Counted from the first letter of the stretch, positions 32,581-42,191 are shown. The stretch: 42,431 nucleotides of DNA from Lentisphaerae bacterium ADurb.Bin082 (GCA_002070945.1 MWEG01000033.1:1-42431), one strand, 5' to 3'. Notes: a model not told the origin generated them from the sequence alone. A program made the numbers and translations.

Positions 32581-34938
32581 ATGCGTCAACACCCACGGTT
32601 GCCCGCCTGCCTCGGCTTGCTGCTGATCCTCATCGCCATGTTCAGCCTTAGGAGCAACGCCGCCCCCGTCGGCCGGATTACGGTCCAGGCCACGACGGAA
32701 GGCCTGGTCCAGAACATCCTCAATGAAATCGTATTCAGCAACATCTCCACCAAAATCGGCAATGAATTCAACCCCGCCACCTTGAGCGAAGACATCCGTT
32801 CCCTGGTGCGCACCAAACGCTTCGAAGACGTCCGCACAGCCGTCGAAACTGGGGCTGACGGCAAGGTGAACGTCACCTTCATCGTCACCCCCAAGCCCAT
32901 CGTCCGCGCCATCCATCTCCAAGGCAACCAAAGATTCAAGACCTCCAGGCTGCAAAAGCTTATCAAGCATGAAGTATCTGTGCCGGTGGACGAGACTGCC
33001 CTGGCCAATGACCGCAACGCCATTCTTGAAAGATACCGCAACGCCGGCCACTTCGGCGTCGAGGTGACGACGACGCAGACGCCGGTCGACGCAGGCGGCG
33101 TCAACGTGACCTTCGTCATCCAGGAACAACCGCGCTACAAGCTGAAAAGAGTCGAATTCTATGGGAATAAAGAATTCAGCGACGACGAGCTGCGCGCGGC
33201 GATCGTCACCAAACGCGAATGGTGGCGCTACATCTTCCGCTTCGGCAACTACTTCAATGAACAGCAACTGATCCTCGACCGCGATAAGCTGAAGGAAGTC
33301 TACGGTGCCAAAGGCCATCTCGACTTCACTATCACCGAGATTGAAAAAACCTTTGACGAAAAGCAGAAGTGGGTGACCTTAACCTTCAAGATGATCGAGG
33401 GGCCGCAGTACTCCATCACTGACATCACTGTCACTGGCGCCAAGCTCTTCACCCCGGAATACCTGCTAGGCAAAATCAAATCAGCGCCTGGCGCCACCTA
33501 CAATTCCAGCCTCGAAGCCCTTGACACCAACGTGATGAAGGCGGAATACGAACGCCTGGGCTACCTTGACCTCCAGCTCTATCCCGTCCACCAAAAAGAT
33601 ACCGCCAACCGCCAAGTCGCCATCGAATTCCGCGTCAAAGAGGGAACCCCCAGCCATATCCGCAACATCGAAGTCACCGGCAATGAACTGACCCGCGAAA
33701 AAGTCATCCTCCGAGAACTGGCCATCCACTCCAGCGACCTCGGCGACGCCGGCAAAATCCGCCTCTCAAAAAGCCGCCTCGAAAACCTCGGCTATTTTGA
33801 AACGGTCGACATCCTACCCGTCGCCACCGAAGTGCCCGGCCTGAAAGACCTGCGCATCGACCTGAAGGAAAAAGCGACCGGCCAAGTCTCCCTCGGCGCC
33901 GGATTCTCCACCGAAGACTCCGTGATCGGATTCGTCGAATTCACCGAATCCAACTTTGACCTCAGCCGGCTGTTCAACTGGCCGCCAAAAGGGGCTGGCC
34001 AGCGCTTCCGCACCCGAGTCCAGCTGGGTTCCGAAGTCTCCAATGTCACCATCTCCCATGTCGAACCCTGGCTTTTCGACCGCCGCCTGGAACTGGGCAC
34101 CGACCTCTTCCTGCGCAACCGCTTCGAAGACGAATACGACCAGCGGAACATCGGCGGCGGCATGATGCTGTCATGGCCAGTCGCCTTCAAGCTCGGCGCA
34201 ACCCATGTCGAAAATTGGCGCATGGGAGTCGGCTTCCGCCTGGAACAGGTCGACATCTCCGACGTCAAGAGATATGACGAGTCCGACCTGACCGACAGCA
34301 AGGACTTTGTCGATGACCACATCCTGGCCCAGGAAGAGGACGGCTATTGGGCTGGCCGACTCATTCTGCGATTGACCCGAGACACCAGAGACACCTTCCG
34401 CTTCCCCACCCGAGGCTCCCTAGTCAGCATGCAGACGGAATTGGTCACCGCCGCCCTCGGCAGCTATGAAAGCTACGCCCGCTTCCATCTCTCCGGCGCC
34501 AAATACATCCCGATAGTGAGCGACGTCGTCCTGAAACTGAGCGCCGACTACTCGACCCTGAGCAATGATGACGCCGCCATCTTCGACCGCTATTTCGGCG
34601 GCGGCATCGGCTCGGTGCGAGGATTCAAACGCCGGGACATCAGCCCCATCGACTGCTATGAAGCACCCCTTGGCGGACGCTCCATGCTGGCCGGCACTAT
34701 GGAAATCCTCAAGCCGGTCAAGGACTTCATGTATGTCAGCGCCTTTGTCGACGCTGGCAACGCCTGGTGGGACACCATGGAATTTGACCTGGGCGACCTG
34801 AATGTGAGCGTCGGCCTCGGAATCCAGTTCAAGGCACTGCCGATCAGCCTGTACTACGGCATCCCAGTGTCCACCGCCTACGACCACCTGGACGGCAAGA
34901 GCGGCCGCTTCCACTTCAGCATCGGCTACACCTATTGA
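32581..34938 (+). CDS. bamA: Outer membrane protein assembly factor BamA
   Basis: Central subunit of the beta-barrel assembly machine, 785 aa, inserted in the outer membrane. A signal peptide (about 1-27) ends near NAAP. Five POTRA domains follow (about 30-425), shown by recurring motifs such as IVRAIHLQGNQRF, LKRVEFYGNKEFSDDEL, ITDITVTGAKLFTPEYL and IRNIEVTGNELTREKVI. The last 350 residues are barrel strands with GGGIGSVRGF; VRGF at 679-682 is the lid-loop signature. The end, FSIGYTY, has the final aromatic residue needed for barrel recognition. Length is normal. The lptF/lptG-type gene follows after 227 bases. Confidence 0.96.
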   Translation: MRQHPRLPACLGLLLILIAMFSLRSNAAPVGRITVQATTEGLVQNILNEIVFSNISTKIGNEFNPATLSEDIRSLVRTKRFEDVRTAVETGADGKVNVTFIVTPKPIVRAIHLQGNQRFKTSRLQKLIKHEVSVPVDETALANDRNAILERYRNAGHFGVEVTTTQTPVDAGGVNVTFVIQEQPRYKLKRVEFYGNKEFSDDELRAAIVTKREWWRYIFRFGNYFNEQQLILDRDKLKEVYGAKGHLDFTITEIEKTFDEKQKWVTLTFKMIEGPQYSITDITVTGAKLFTPEYLLGKIKSAPGATYNSSLEALDTNVMKAEYERLGYLDLQLYPVHQKDTANRQVAIEFRVKEGTPSHIRNIEVTGNELTREKVILRELAIHSSDLGDAGKIRLSKSRLENLGYFETVDILPVATEVPGLKDLRIDLKEKATGQVSLGAGFSTEDSVIGFVEFTESNFDLSRLFNWPPKGAGQRFRTRVQLGSEVSNVTISHVEPWLFDRRLELGTDLFLRNRFEDEYDQRNIGGGMMLSWPVAFKLGATHVENWRMGVGFRLEQVDISDVKRYDESDLTDSKDFVDDHILAQEEDGYWAGRLILRLTRDTRDTFRFPTRGSLVSMQTELVTAALGSYESYARFHLSGAKYIPIVSDVVLKLSADYSTLSNDDAAIFDRYFGGGIGSVRGFKRRDISPIDCYEAPLGGRSMLAGTMEILKPVKDFMYVSAFVDAGNAWWDTMEFDLGDLNVSVGLGIQFKALPISLYYGIPVSTAYDHLDGKSGRFHFSIGYTY

Positions 34939-35050
34939 GCCGTTCCCAACCCACTCGAAAGCCACTGCTTCCACCAGGAACGGAATCAGGACGGCGGGCA
35001 GCGCCTGACTGGCGACGACGCAGCGTTCAAAAAGCCGAACAACGGCCGGC

Positions 35051-35088
35051 TTCAGCTGGAATCAACCCCTGCGGCAATTCCAGCTGAA
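35051..35088. terminator. Perfect 12-bp inverted repeat after bamA
   Basis: TTCAGCTGGAAT (35051-35062) and ATTCCAGCTGAA (35077-35088) are exactly complementary around 14 bases. No T-tract follows. It may stop or protect the bamA transcript, or bind a protein; the arms each contain CAGCTG. Confidence 0.5.
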
Positions 35089-35165
35089 ACCTGCCAACCC
35101 ACCCGTCCCTGCCGCACTGCCTGACAGACGGCCAGGCCGCGGGCGCCGCCCGGCGACCCCCGACC

Positions 35166-36263
35166 ATGAAAATCCTCAACGCCCATATCGCCAAAAATCT
35201 GCTGTTCGCCACCTTCATGGCCCTGGCCATCCTGACCTTCGTCATGCTGTCCGGACAGTTTTTCCGCGCCTTTGACCTGGTCTCGCGCGGCGTCTCCCCA
35301 GCTATCCTCGGGCAATTCCTGTTCTACCTGGTCCCAAACATGCTCCGCTTCACCCTGCCCCTGGCCATGCTGGTCGCCACCGTACTCGTCTTCAGCCGAA
35401 TGTCCGCGGACAACGAAATCGTCGCCATGAAGGCGGTCGGCATCAGCCTCTTCCAGACCATCGCACCAGCCCTGCTGCTGAGCTTCCTGCTCTGCGGGCT
35501 GTGCCTGTGGCTCTCACTAGTCGTCGCCCCGCGCTTCCGCTACCAGGCAGACCAACTGCGCTGGTCAGCAGCCGCCAACAGCCCGCTCGCCATGCTCGAA
35601 GCAGGAACATTCACCGAAATCTTCCCTAACTGCCTGATGCGAATCGGCCAGCAAAACCAGGGAGAACTGCACGACATCCATATCATCATGCTGGATGAAT
35701 CAGGACAACAGGTGCAGGACATCACTGCCCGCCAAGGACGCATCAATGTCAACCAGGACGAACGCATCATTGAACTGACCCTCCAGCAGGCGACCGTCAC
35801 CGACATGACTATCGACGGCACCCAGGACCCCAGCGCACTGAGACACCTGAACGCCGAATCCATCCGCATACCCTTTGATTACGGCGCCGCCCAAGACCAG
35901 AAAAAACTGACCCGCAAACTGAAATATCTCGACCTGAAAATGCTGTTTGCGCGCATCAGCCTGGACAGCGAGGCCGGCCAGGATGTGACCGAACACCTGG
36001 TAGAGCTGCATTCCCGCCTGTCCATGTCCATCGCCCCCTTTTCCTTCCTGCTCATTGGACTTCCGTTTGGCATCCGCAGCCGCCGCTCCGAACTGTCGGT
36101 CGGCATTCTTCTCTGTGTCCTCCTCGCCCTCGGATTCTACGCCTTTCTGCTCTGCGGCGACGCCCTCAAAGACCAACCCCGCTTTCATCCTACCTTAATC
36201 ATCTGGCTGCCTAACTTCCTCTACCAGGCCGCTGGCCTCGTCGCTCTCCGCATCATGAGATGA
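35166..36263 (+). CDS. LptF/LptG family LPS export permease
   Basis: Inner-membrane subunit of the LptB2FG exporter that extracts lipopolysaccharide and feeds it to LptC, 365 aa. Layout is typical: three N-terminal helices (about 12-35, 52-80 and 98-122), a periplasmic beta-jellyroll (about 130-265), and three C-terminal helices (about 284-303, 310-332 and 338-362). Family motifs include FYLVPNMLRFTLPLAMLVATVLVFSRMSADNEIVAMKAVGIS, where SxDNEIxAxKAxGIS is the LptB coupling helix, and SMSIAPFSFLLIGLPFGI. Whether it is LptF or LptG is not clear, and only one such gene is in the window. lepA follows after 49 bases. Confidence 0.92.
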   Translation: MKILNAHIAKNLLFATFMALAILTFVMLSGQFFRAFDLVSRGVSPAILGQFLFYLVPNMLRFTLPLAMLVATVLVFSRMSADNEIVAMKAVGISLFQTIAPALLLSFLLCGLCLWLSLVVAPRFRYQADQLRWSAAANSPLAMLEAGTFTEIFPNCLMRIGQQNQGELHDIHIIMLDESGQQVQDITARQGRINVNQDERIIELTLQQATVTDMTIDGTQDPSALRHLNAESIRIPFDYGAAQDQKKLTRKLKYLDLKMLFARISLDSEAGQDVTEHLVELHSRLSMSIAPFSFLLIGLPFGIRSRRSELSVGILLCVLLALGFYAFLLCGDALKDQPRFHPTLIIWLPNFLYQAAGLVALRIMR

Positions 36264-36312
36264 TGCCACTGCCCCTCTTCACCCCTCGACCGCCAGGAAT
36301 ACCGCACCGAAA

Positions 36313-38121
36313 ATGTCAGAAAACCGCCAGCAATTCATCCGCAATTTTTCTATCATCGCCCACATCGACCACGGCAAATCGACCCTGGCCGACCGCTTTC
36401 TCCTGCATACCAACACGATTGAGGAACGGACGTTCCGCGACCAGGTGCTGGACGCCATGGACCTGGAGCAGGAGCGCGGCATCACCATCAAGTCGCACCC
36501 AGTCCGAATGCACTTCCAGGCCGATGACGACCGCGAGTACATATTCAACCTGATCGACACCCCCGGCCACGTCGACTTCAGCTATGAAGTCAGCCGCTCG
36601 CTCGCTGCCTGCGAAGGCGCCATCCTGCTCGTTGACGCCGCCCAGGGCGTCCAAGCGCAAACCCTCGCCAACGCCAACCTCGCCATCCGCCAGGGCCTGA
36701 CCATCATCCCAGTCATCAATAAAATCGACCTGCCTGCCGCCAACCTCGATATGTGCTATGAACAAATCGAGGAATTGCTCGCCATCCCCCGCGAAGAAGT
36801 ACTCCTGGCCTCCGCTAAAACCGGCGCCGGCGTCAAGGAACTGCTCAACGCCGTCGCCGAACGAGTCCCGCCGCCAGCCAGCACTGACGAAGGAGTCCAG
36901 GCCCTGGTCTTCGATTCCGTCTATGACGTGTTCCGCGGCGTAGTGACCTACCTGCGCGTAGTCAACGGCACCATCAAGCCAGGCCAGCGCGTCCGCCTCT
37001 TCAATGCAGACCTGGCCAGCGAAGTCAAAGAAGTCGGCTTCTTCAGCCCGGAAATGAAACCTGCTGACGAATTGCAGCCAGGCGAAGTGGGATACCTGAT
37101 CACCACCATCAAGGACCCAACGGAAATCCAAGTCGGCGACACCGTCACCAGCGACCTGAAACCCTGCCAGGCAGCCCTGCCCGGATTCCAAGTGGTCCGC
37201 CCCATGGTCTTCAGTGGCATCTATCCTATTGACACGGCCGACTACGAAGCGCTCAAATTCAACATCTCCAAGCTCCAGCTCAATGACTCTGCCTTCTTCG
37301 CCCAGCCCGAAAGCTCCGTCGCCCTCGGCGCTGGCTTCCGCTGCGGCTTCCTTGGCCTCCTCCACATGGAAATCGTCCAGGAGCGTCTCAGCCGCGAATA
37401 CAACATGGACCTGCTGCTGACCTACCCGAGCGTCATCTACCACGTCTACCTGCGCGATGGAACCATGAAAGAAGTTGACAACCCGCTCTATATGCCAGAC
37501 CCAAGCCACATCGCCCGCGTCGAAGAACCGATGATCAAAGCCCAGATCATCTCGCCCACCACCCACATGGGCGCTATCATGAACCTGATCATGGAAAAAC
37601 GCGGACTCTGCCTGAAGACGGAAAATGTCGACCATCTCCACGTCATGATCACAGCGCGCCTGCCCCTCCACGAAATCGTCCTTGATTTCTATGACAAACT
37701 CAAAACCGTCACCCGCGGCTATGGCAGCATGGACTACGAACCTGACGGCTATGAACCCAGCGAGACCGTCAAACTGGAAATCCTCGTCAATGGCGAACCG
37801 GTTGACGCCTTCGCCTCCATTGTTCATACCGACCGCGCCGTCCAACGCGCCCGCATGATCTGCGAACGCCTCAAAGACGCCATCCCCCCCCAAATGTTCA
37901 AAATCGCCGTGCAAGGCGCAGTCGGCGGACGCATTATCGCCCGCGAAGACGTGCGCCAGCTCCGCAAAAACGTGCTGGCCAAATGCTATGGCGGCGACAT
38001 CACCCGCAAACGCAAGCTGCTGGACAAGCAGCGCGAAGGCAAAAAGCGCATGAAGGAAATCGGCAACGTCAACATCCCCCAGGAAGCATTCGTTGCCGTA
38101 CTCAGAGCCTCAGACGAATAA
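36313..38121 (+). CDS. lepA: Elongation factor 4 (LepA GTPase)
   Basis: Ribosome-associated GTPase, 602 aa, that assists translation and ribosome assembly under stress. GTPase motifs are complete: AHIDHGKST (16-24), RGITIKSHPV as switch I, DTPGHVDFSYEVSRSL as G3, NKIDLPAA as G4. LepA-specific parts are GFRCGFLGLLHMEIVQERL, LLLTYPSVIYHVYL, YEPSETVKLEILVNGEPVDAFASIVH and the C-terminal LAKCYGGDITRKRKLLDKQREGKKRMK. All are intact. AGGA lies 15 bases before the ATG, rather far. It follows the lptF/lptG gene by 49 bases and is probably in the same transcript. Confidence 0.98.
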   Translation: MSENRQQFIRNFSIIAHIDHGKSTLADRFLLHTNTIEERTFRDQVLDAMDLEQERGITIKSHPVRMHFQADDDREYIFNLIDTPGHVDFSYEVSRSLAACEGAILLVDAAQGVQAQTLANANLAIRQGLTIIPVINKIDLPAANLDMCYEQIEELLAIPREEVLLASAKTGAGVKELLNAVAERVPPPASTDEGVQALVFDSVYDVFRGVVTYLRVVNGTIKPGQRVRLFNADLASEVKEVGFFSPEMKPADELQPGEVGYLITTIKDPTEIQVGDTVTSDLKPCQAALPGFQVVRPMVFSGIYPIDTADYEALKFNISKLQLNDSAFFAQPESSVALGAGFRCGFLGLLHMEIVQERLSREYNMDLLLTYPSVIYHVYLRDGTMKEVDNPLYMPDPSHIARVEEPMIKAQIISPTTHMGAIMNLIMEKRGLCLKTENVDHLHVMITARLPLHEIVLDFYDKLKTVTRGYGSMDYEPDGYEPSETVKLEILVNGEPVDAFASIVHTDRAVQRARMICERLKDAIPPQMFKIAVQGAVGGRIIAREDVRQLRKNVLAKCYGGDITRKRKLLDKQREGKKRMKEIGNVNIPQEAFVAVLRASDE

Positions 38122-38162
38122 CCGCACAGCCGGCAAGTAGTACAGGAACATGCAGGAGCAAG

Positions 38163-38283
38163 TAGTTCAAACTTTAGTTTGCAGTACGCACCTCGCTTGC
38201 AGGAGCAAGTAGTTCAAGCTTTAGTTTGCAGTACGCACCTCGCTTGCAGGAGCATGTAGTTCAAACTTTAGTTTGCCGCATGT
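38163..38283. repeat. 47-bp tandem repeat with embedded palindromes
   Basis: Two full 47-base units (38163-38209, 38210-38256) and a partial third (38257-38283) share GTAGTTCAAACTTTAGTTTG. Each holds a palindrome: CAAACTTTAGTTTG at 38169, CAAGCTTTAGTTTG at 38216 and CAAACTTTAGTTTG at 38263. These are the reverse complement of the palindromes upstream of the zinc-ribbon array genes. The tract lies just before the esterase gene. Confidence 0.85.
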
Positions 38284-38312
38284 ACACTCACCATTTTCGA
38301 GGAGTTTGTTCA

Positions 38313-40046
38313 ATGAAAATGACCTTCGCGCTGACGACCATCGCCGGGACTTTCCTGGCCGGAACCATGCTGGCGAACACCGTCACGAACCTGCAAGCGA
38401 CCTACCGCTCCGGCCAGGTGTTCCTGACTTGGCAGGAACGCGACTTGCCCGCCGACGCCTTGTTCACGGTTCACAGCCACCACGAACCGATCACCGCTGA
38501 CAACCTCTCAGCAGCCCTTACCCTCGCCAGCGGCATCCACCGCGGCAGCGCCCGCGACTGGTGGCAGGATCCGCAATCGTTCAACCTCAAGGCAGAACCA
38601 GCCGAGCCGCAAGGCTTTGTCATCGCTAACGGCGCAGCGCCCCTCGCCCCTGACTCCGGGCTTCACGTCCACACTGTCGCCGCGACGACTACTGGCTCGC
38701 GCTATTTCGCGGTCACCTGGACTGGCAGCCAGGCCATCACTCCAGGCGCCAACAGCCTGACCCGGCCCTGCCATACAGAAGTGGCCCAGCCCGTCCCCAT
38801 CTGGCAAGCAGCAACGCCAGCTCCGCAATCCCAGTCCGCCCAAGGCAAGGCCCTGGTTATCTCCCTCCATGGCCGCGGCGGCGGCATCACCGCCGGCCCC
38901 AAGGCTCAGGCAGCCAACTGCCTCTGGTTCGGCGACTGCGACCAAGGCTGGCGCGAAGGCTTGCCCGTCAAATTCAACCTGACCAGCTCTGGCGACACCG
39001 TGACCATGACCCTGCATGACCGCGTCTGGGCCAATCGTCCAGTTCGAGAATCTCCTGACGGCCGCGACCACTGCCCAGCCATCTCAACCTGGTGGTTCGG
39101 CTACAACCGCAATCTGCCAGTCACGACCGACACCCCTGAAATCATCGGCGCCAACTACACCCAACGGTATATCCTCGCCCTGATTCAATGGGCGCAAAAC
39201 TGGCTTGGAACCGACCCCAACCAAACCTACGTGACCGGCGGCTCCATGGGCGGCTCCGGCGCCGTCGCCCTCGCCCTCCATTTCCCGAACGTATTTGCCG
39301 CCGTCCTCGCCCATGTGCCCGTCTATTCCTACACCTGGGACATCTGCTCCACCAGTAAATCCGCCACCGCACAACGCATCGCCTGCCCAATGGGCCCCAT
39401 CAAAAACCGCACTGCTAAACTGCTCGACGGCACCGACCTGCTCCAACATCTTGACGGCGCCCGCAACATCAGCGTCCTGGCTGACACGCCGCCCATCTTC
39501 GCCACCAACGGACGCAACGACGCTTCCATCCCCTGGAACAACAACCCGCCCTTCTATCGCGCCGCCAACAACGCCCGCCAAGCCTTTGCCATCTATTGGA
39601 ATGACGGCGAGCATGGCATGAGCTCAACCGCCCCGGAAGACGTCAAAAACTGGCGCACCCAATACCGCAAATACCGCCTTAATCAATGCTTCCCAGCCTT
39701 TTCCAATAGCTCAGACAACCGAGATTTTGGAGACGGCAACCCGGAAAACGGCGACAGCGAAGGCTGGCTCAATCGCGGCCTCGACTGGCATTCAGCCCTT
39801 GATCAGCCTGACCGGCTGGCCATGACCATCACCGCCAACTACCCAGGCATCACCTATCCCATCACCGTCGATGTGACCCTGCGCCGAATTCAAGCCTTCA
39901 AAGCCACCCCTGGCGAAAAACTCCGCCTGCAAATCAACCAGGAACAACCACGATCCTACACGGTGCCAGCCAATGGCCTCCTTACTGTCACCGGCCTCAC
40001 AGTCAACACCCCAGAAGGAACTTCTTTCACCTTCACCAAACCGTGA
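38313..40046 (+). CDS. Secreted alpha/beta-hydrolase (esterase/PHB-depolymerase-like)
   Basis: Exported hydrolase of 577 aa. A signal peptide spans residues 1-21 (cut after MLA). Residues about 22-140 look like a fibronectin-III-type beta domain (VTNLQATYRSGQVFLTWQER). The catalytic domain has an oxyanion turn SLHGRGGG, the nucleophile Ser311 in TGGSMGGSG, Asp403 in NGRNDASIPW and His434 in DGEHGM, a complete triad in the expected order. The last 90 residues form another beta-rich segment. The fold suggests a CE1/PHB-depolymerase-like esterase acting outside the cytoplasm, perhaps on acetylated or feruloylated polysaccharide; the substrate is inferred only. GAGGAG lies eight bases before the ATG. 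Confidence 0.82.
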   Translation: MKMTFALTTIAGTFLAGTMLANTVTNLQATYRSGQVFLTWQERDLPADALFTVHSHHEPITADNLSAALTLASGIHRGSARDWWQDPQSFNLKAEPAEPQGFVIANGAAPLAPDSGLHVHTVAATTTGSRYFAVTWTGSQAITPGANSLTRPCHTEVAQPVPIWQAATPAPQSQSAQGKALVISLHGRGGGITAGPKAQAANCLWFGDCDQGWREGLPVKFNLTSSGDTVTMTLHDRVWANRPVRESPDGRDHCPAISTWWFGYNRNLPVTTDTPEIIGANYTQRYILALIQWAQNWLGTDPNQTYVTGGSMGGSGAVALALHFPNVFAAVLAHVPVYSYTWDICSTSKSATAQRIACPMGPIKNRTAKLLDGTDLLQHLDGARNISVLADTPPIFATNGRNDASIPWNNNPPFYRAANNARQAFAIYWNDGEHGMSSTAPEDVKNWRTQYRKYRLNQCFPAFSNSSDNRDFGDGNPENGDSEGWLNRGLDWHSALDQPDRLAMTITANYPGITYPITVDVTLRRIQAFKATPGEKLRLQINQEQPRSYTVPANGLLTVTGLTVNTPEGTSFTFTKP

Positions 40047-40071
40047 CTAGAGCCCTGCATGACCGCAACCC

Positions 40072-40116
40072 AAAAAGCCCAAGGCGGCGCAGCCTGAAAG
40101 ACCGTGCCGCCCTGGG
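40072..40116 (-). terminator. Terminator of the fabK unit
   Basis: On the minus strand CCCAGGGCGGC pairs with GCCGCCTTGGG (40116-40106 and 40088-40078) with one mismatch, then CTTTTT (40077-40072) follows. On the plus strand it has As after the stem, so it works best for the minus-strand genes. It separates them from the convergent esterase. Confidence 0.65.
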
Positions 40117-40155
40117 GGAAAAAAGGTCGCCCTGCTCGCGTCTTGCGCAGCCTCG

Positions 40156-41172
40156 TTACAAGAGCATCTCCCTGACTCTCTGCAATTCCGCCTCGGTCGA
40201 AGAAACCAAGTCCTTGATAATATCCGCCACGCTCTCAATCCGCTTGACCAGGCCAACTGACTGGCCGGCCATCATGGAGCCGCGCTCGACATCGCCTTCA
40301 ACCACGGCCCGCCGCAAGCCGCCCATCCAGAAATGCTCGACCTCGTACTGGGCCTCGGTACGGGTGATCTCGCCCTTCTCCAGGCGGGCAATCAGCTGAA
40401 GCTGCAACTTGCCGAATTCCTCGGTGCCCTTGTTATGCAACGCCCGCACCGGCACCACTGGAATGCGGATGTCAAACTGCGGCGTGGCCACCGCGTCGCG
40501 GTCAGCGGCCCGGATGTACGCGCGCTTGAAATCAGGATGTGCGCAACTCTCCTTCGAGACCGCAAACCGCGTACCCAGCTGCACACCCGCAGCGCCCATC
40601 ATAAACAAATGCGCACAAAACCGCCCGCAGCCAATGCCACCCGCCACAAAAATCGGCACCTCGGTGACATCAAACAAGACTTGCTGCAACAGCACCGTCA
40701 GGCTGACCGGGCCAATGTGGCCGCCGGCCTCCGTGCCTTCCAAAATCAACGCATCTGCCCCAAATTTAATCGAGCGCATCGCTAAGGAATGCGCCGAAGC
40801 AAAGCAGATAGCCTTGGCGCCCATTTCTTTAACCAACTCAATGTCCTTGCCCCGCGGTATCGCACCAGCAAAAATCACGTACGGGACAGGCTCCTGCCTA
40901 AGCATCGCCAATTGCTCCGAATACGCCGGCGACAAAGTCACTAGGTTGACCCCAAACGGCTTGCTGGTCAATTCACGCGTCTTGTGAATCTGCTCCGCTA
41001 AAATCGCAGGCGGTGTGTTGCCGCCAGCCAGACTGGCAAAACCGCCGGCATTGGAAACAGCCGCCACCAGCTGCGGATCGCTGACCCAAGTCATCGCCCC
41101 GCATATAAAAGGATGCTCGCACCCGAGAAACTCTCGTCCACGAGCAAAATAACGTGAACGTAAATCTGACAT
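40156..41172 (-). CDS. fabK: Enoyl-ACP reductase II (FabK type flavoprotein)
   Basis: FMN-dependent enoyl-ACP reductase, the last step of the fatty-acid elongation cycle, 338 aa. The pattern matches FabK closely: GAMTWVSDPQLVAAVSNAGGFASLAGGN, TSKPFGVNL, EGTEAGGHIG with the active-site His, VPIFVAGGIGCGR, GAAGVQLGTRFAVSKESCAHP and the FabK-specific end VVEGDVERGSMMAGQSVGLV. Nitronate monooxygenases share the fold but lack this ending. AAGGAA precedes the ATG at 41172. It lies 35 bases after the epimerase gene on the same strand, so the two form an operon. FabK in place of FabI would make the organism less sensitive to triclosan, by family knowledge. Confidence 0.82.
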   Translation of the reverse strand: MSDLRSRYFARGREFLGCEHPFICGAMTWVSDPQLVAAVSNAGGFASLAGGNTPPAILAEQIHKTRELTSKPFGVNLVTLSPAYSEQLAMLRQEPVPYVIFAGAIPRGKDIELVKEMGAKAICFASAHSLAMRSIKFGADALILEGTEAGGHIGPVSLTVLLQQVLFDVTEVPIFVAGGIGCGRFCAHLFMMGAAGVQLGTRFAVSKESCAHPDFKRAYIRAADRDAVATPQFDIRIPVVPVRALHNKGTEEFGKLQLQLIARLEKGEITRTEAQYEVEHFWMGGLRRAVVEGDVERGSMMAGQSVGLVKRIESVADIIKDLVSSTEAELQRVREMLL

Positions 41173-41207
41173 AAGAATTTCCTTGTTGATAGAGGCCGCA
41201 GCAGCCC

Positions 41208-42191
41208 TTAGAAGGCTGAACCTGCCTCCAGTTTCCTTCGCTCCCAGGCGATGACGTCGCGCAAAATGTCATCCAACTGTCGCACTGGCTGATAGCCGAC
41301 CAGAGCCTTGGCCCGTTCCAGGCAGGGAACACGGCGGCGCATGTCGTCAAAACCTTCGCCATAGGCTTCCTCGTACGGAATGGTCTGGATTTCGGAACTG
41401 CTGCCGCTCAAATGCTTCACTCGCTCCGCCAAACCCATAATCGTGATTTCCTCGTTGTTGCCGACATTGATCACCTTGCCGCGCGCAGCCGGACACTCCA
41501 TCAGGCGCGTCAACGCCCCGACCACGTCCTCCACGTGCGCAAAGCAACGGCTCTGCTGCCCGTCCCCATACACGGTCAAGGGATCGCCACGCAATGCCTG
41601 CCGGACGAAATTCGGCACGACCATGCCATACTGCCCGGTCTGCCGCGGCCCAACCGTGTTGAACAGACGCGTCACGATCACCGGCAAACGCACCTCCACC
41701 CAGTACGCCAAGGTCAAAAACTCATCCAGCGCCTTGGCGCTCGCATAGCTCCAACGCCGCTTGCTCGACGGCCCCATGACGCAGTCGTCATCCTCGCAGA
41801 AAGGCACCTTGCTGCCCTTGCCATAGACTTCCGACGTCGACGTCAACAGAAACGGACGCCGATACCGTGAGCAGGCTTTCAGCACCGTCTCCGTGCCGCC
41901 GACAATGCTCTCAATCGTCCGAACCGGCTGTTCAATGATCAAACGAACCCCGACCGCCGACGCCAAATGATACACGCAGTCGCTCTGGCGCACGCAATCG
42001 TCAACCAAAGACGCATTGTTGACCGTGTCAACGATCAGCCGCAAACGCCTGCCGTCCTCTAAGCCATCAAGGTTCTCATAACAACCGGTCGACAAATCGT
42101 CCAACACCAGCACATCGTGCCCTTGCGACAACAGCAACCGGCATAGATGTGAGCCAATAAAACCGGCCCCGCCTGTGACAAGTACGTTCAT
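41208..42191 (-). CDS. NAD-dependent nucleotide-sugar epimerase/dehydratase (extended SDR)
   Basis: Predicted to act on a nucleotide sugar for surface polysaccharide or LPS synthesis, 327 aa, cytoplasmic. Rossmann loop GGAGFIGSHL (7-16), YHLASAVGV, the serine-bearing TSTSEVYG (117-124) and the catalytic Tyr149-x-x-x-Lys153 in YASAK are all present. RLFNTVGPRQ and DGQQSRCFAHVEDVV are also typical. The pattern lies near UDP-glucose 4-epimerases and UDP-glucuronate decarboxylases; the exact reaction is not decidable. AGGAGGAAATCC ends at the ATG at 42191. It is the first gene of the pair with fabK. Confidence 0.88.
   Translation of the reverse strand: MNVLVTGGAGFIGSHLCRLLLSQGHDVLVLDDLSTGCYENLDGLEDGRRLRLIVDTVNNASLVDDCVRQSDCVYHLASAVGVRLIIEQPVRTIESIVGGTETVLKACSRYRRPFLLTSTSEVYGKGSKVPFCEDDDCVMGPSSKRRWSYASAKALDEFLTLAYWVEVRLPVIVTRLFNTVGPRQTGQYGMVVPNFVRQALRGDPLTVYGDGQQSRCFAHVEDVVGALTRLMECPAARGKVINVGNNEEITIMGLAERVKHLSGSSSEIQTIPYEEAYGEGFDDMRRRVPCLERAKALVGYQPVRQLDDILRDVIAWERRKLEAGSAF

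Noticed and set aside
38163..38283. 47-bp repeat considered as a CRISPR or replication iteron array
   Set aside because: Units are directly adjacent and almost identical throughout, without unique spacers, and no initiator or cas gene is near.
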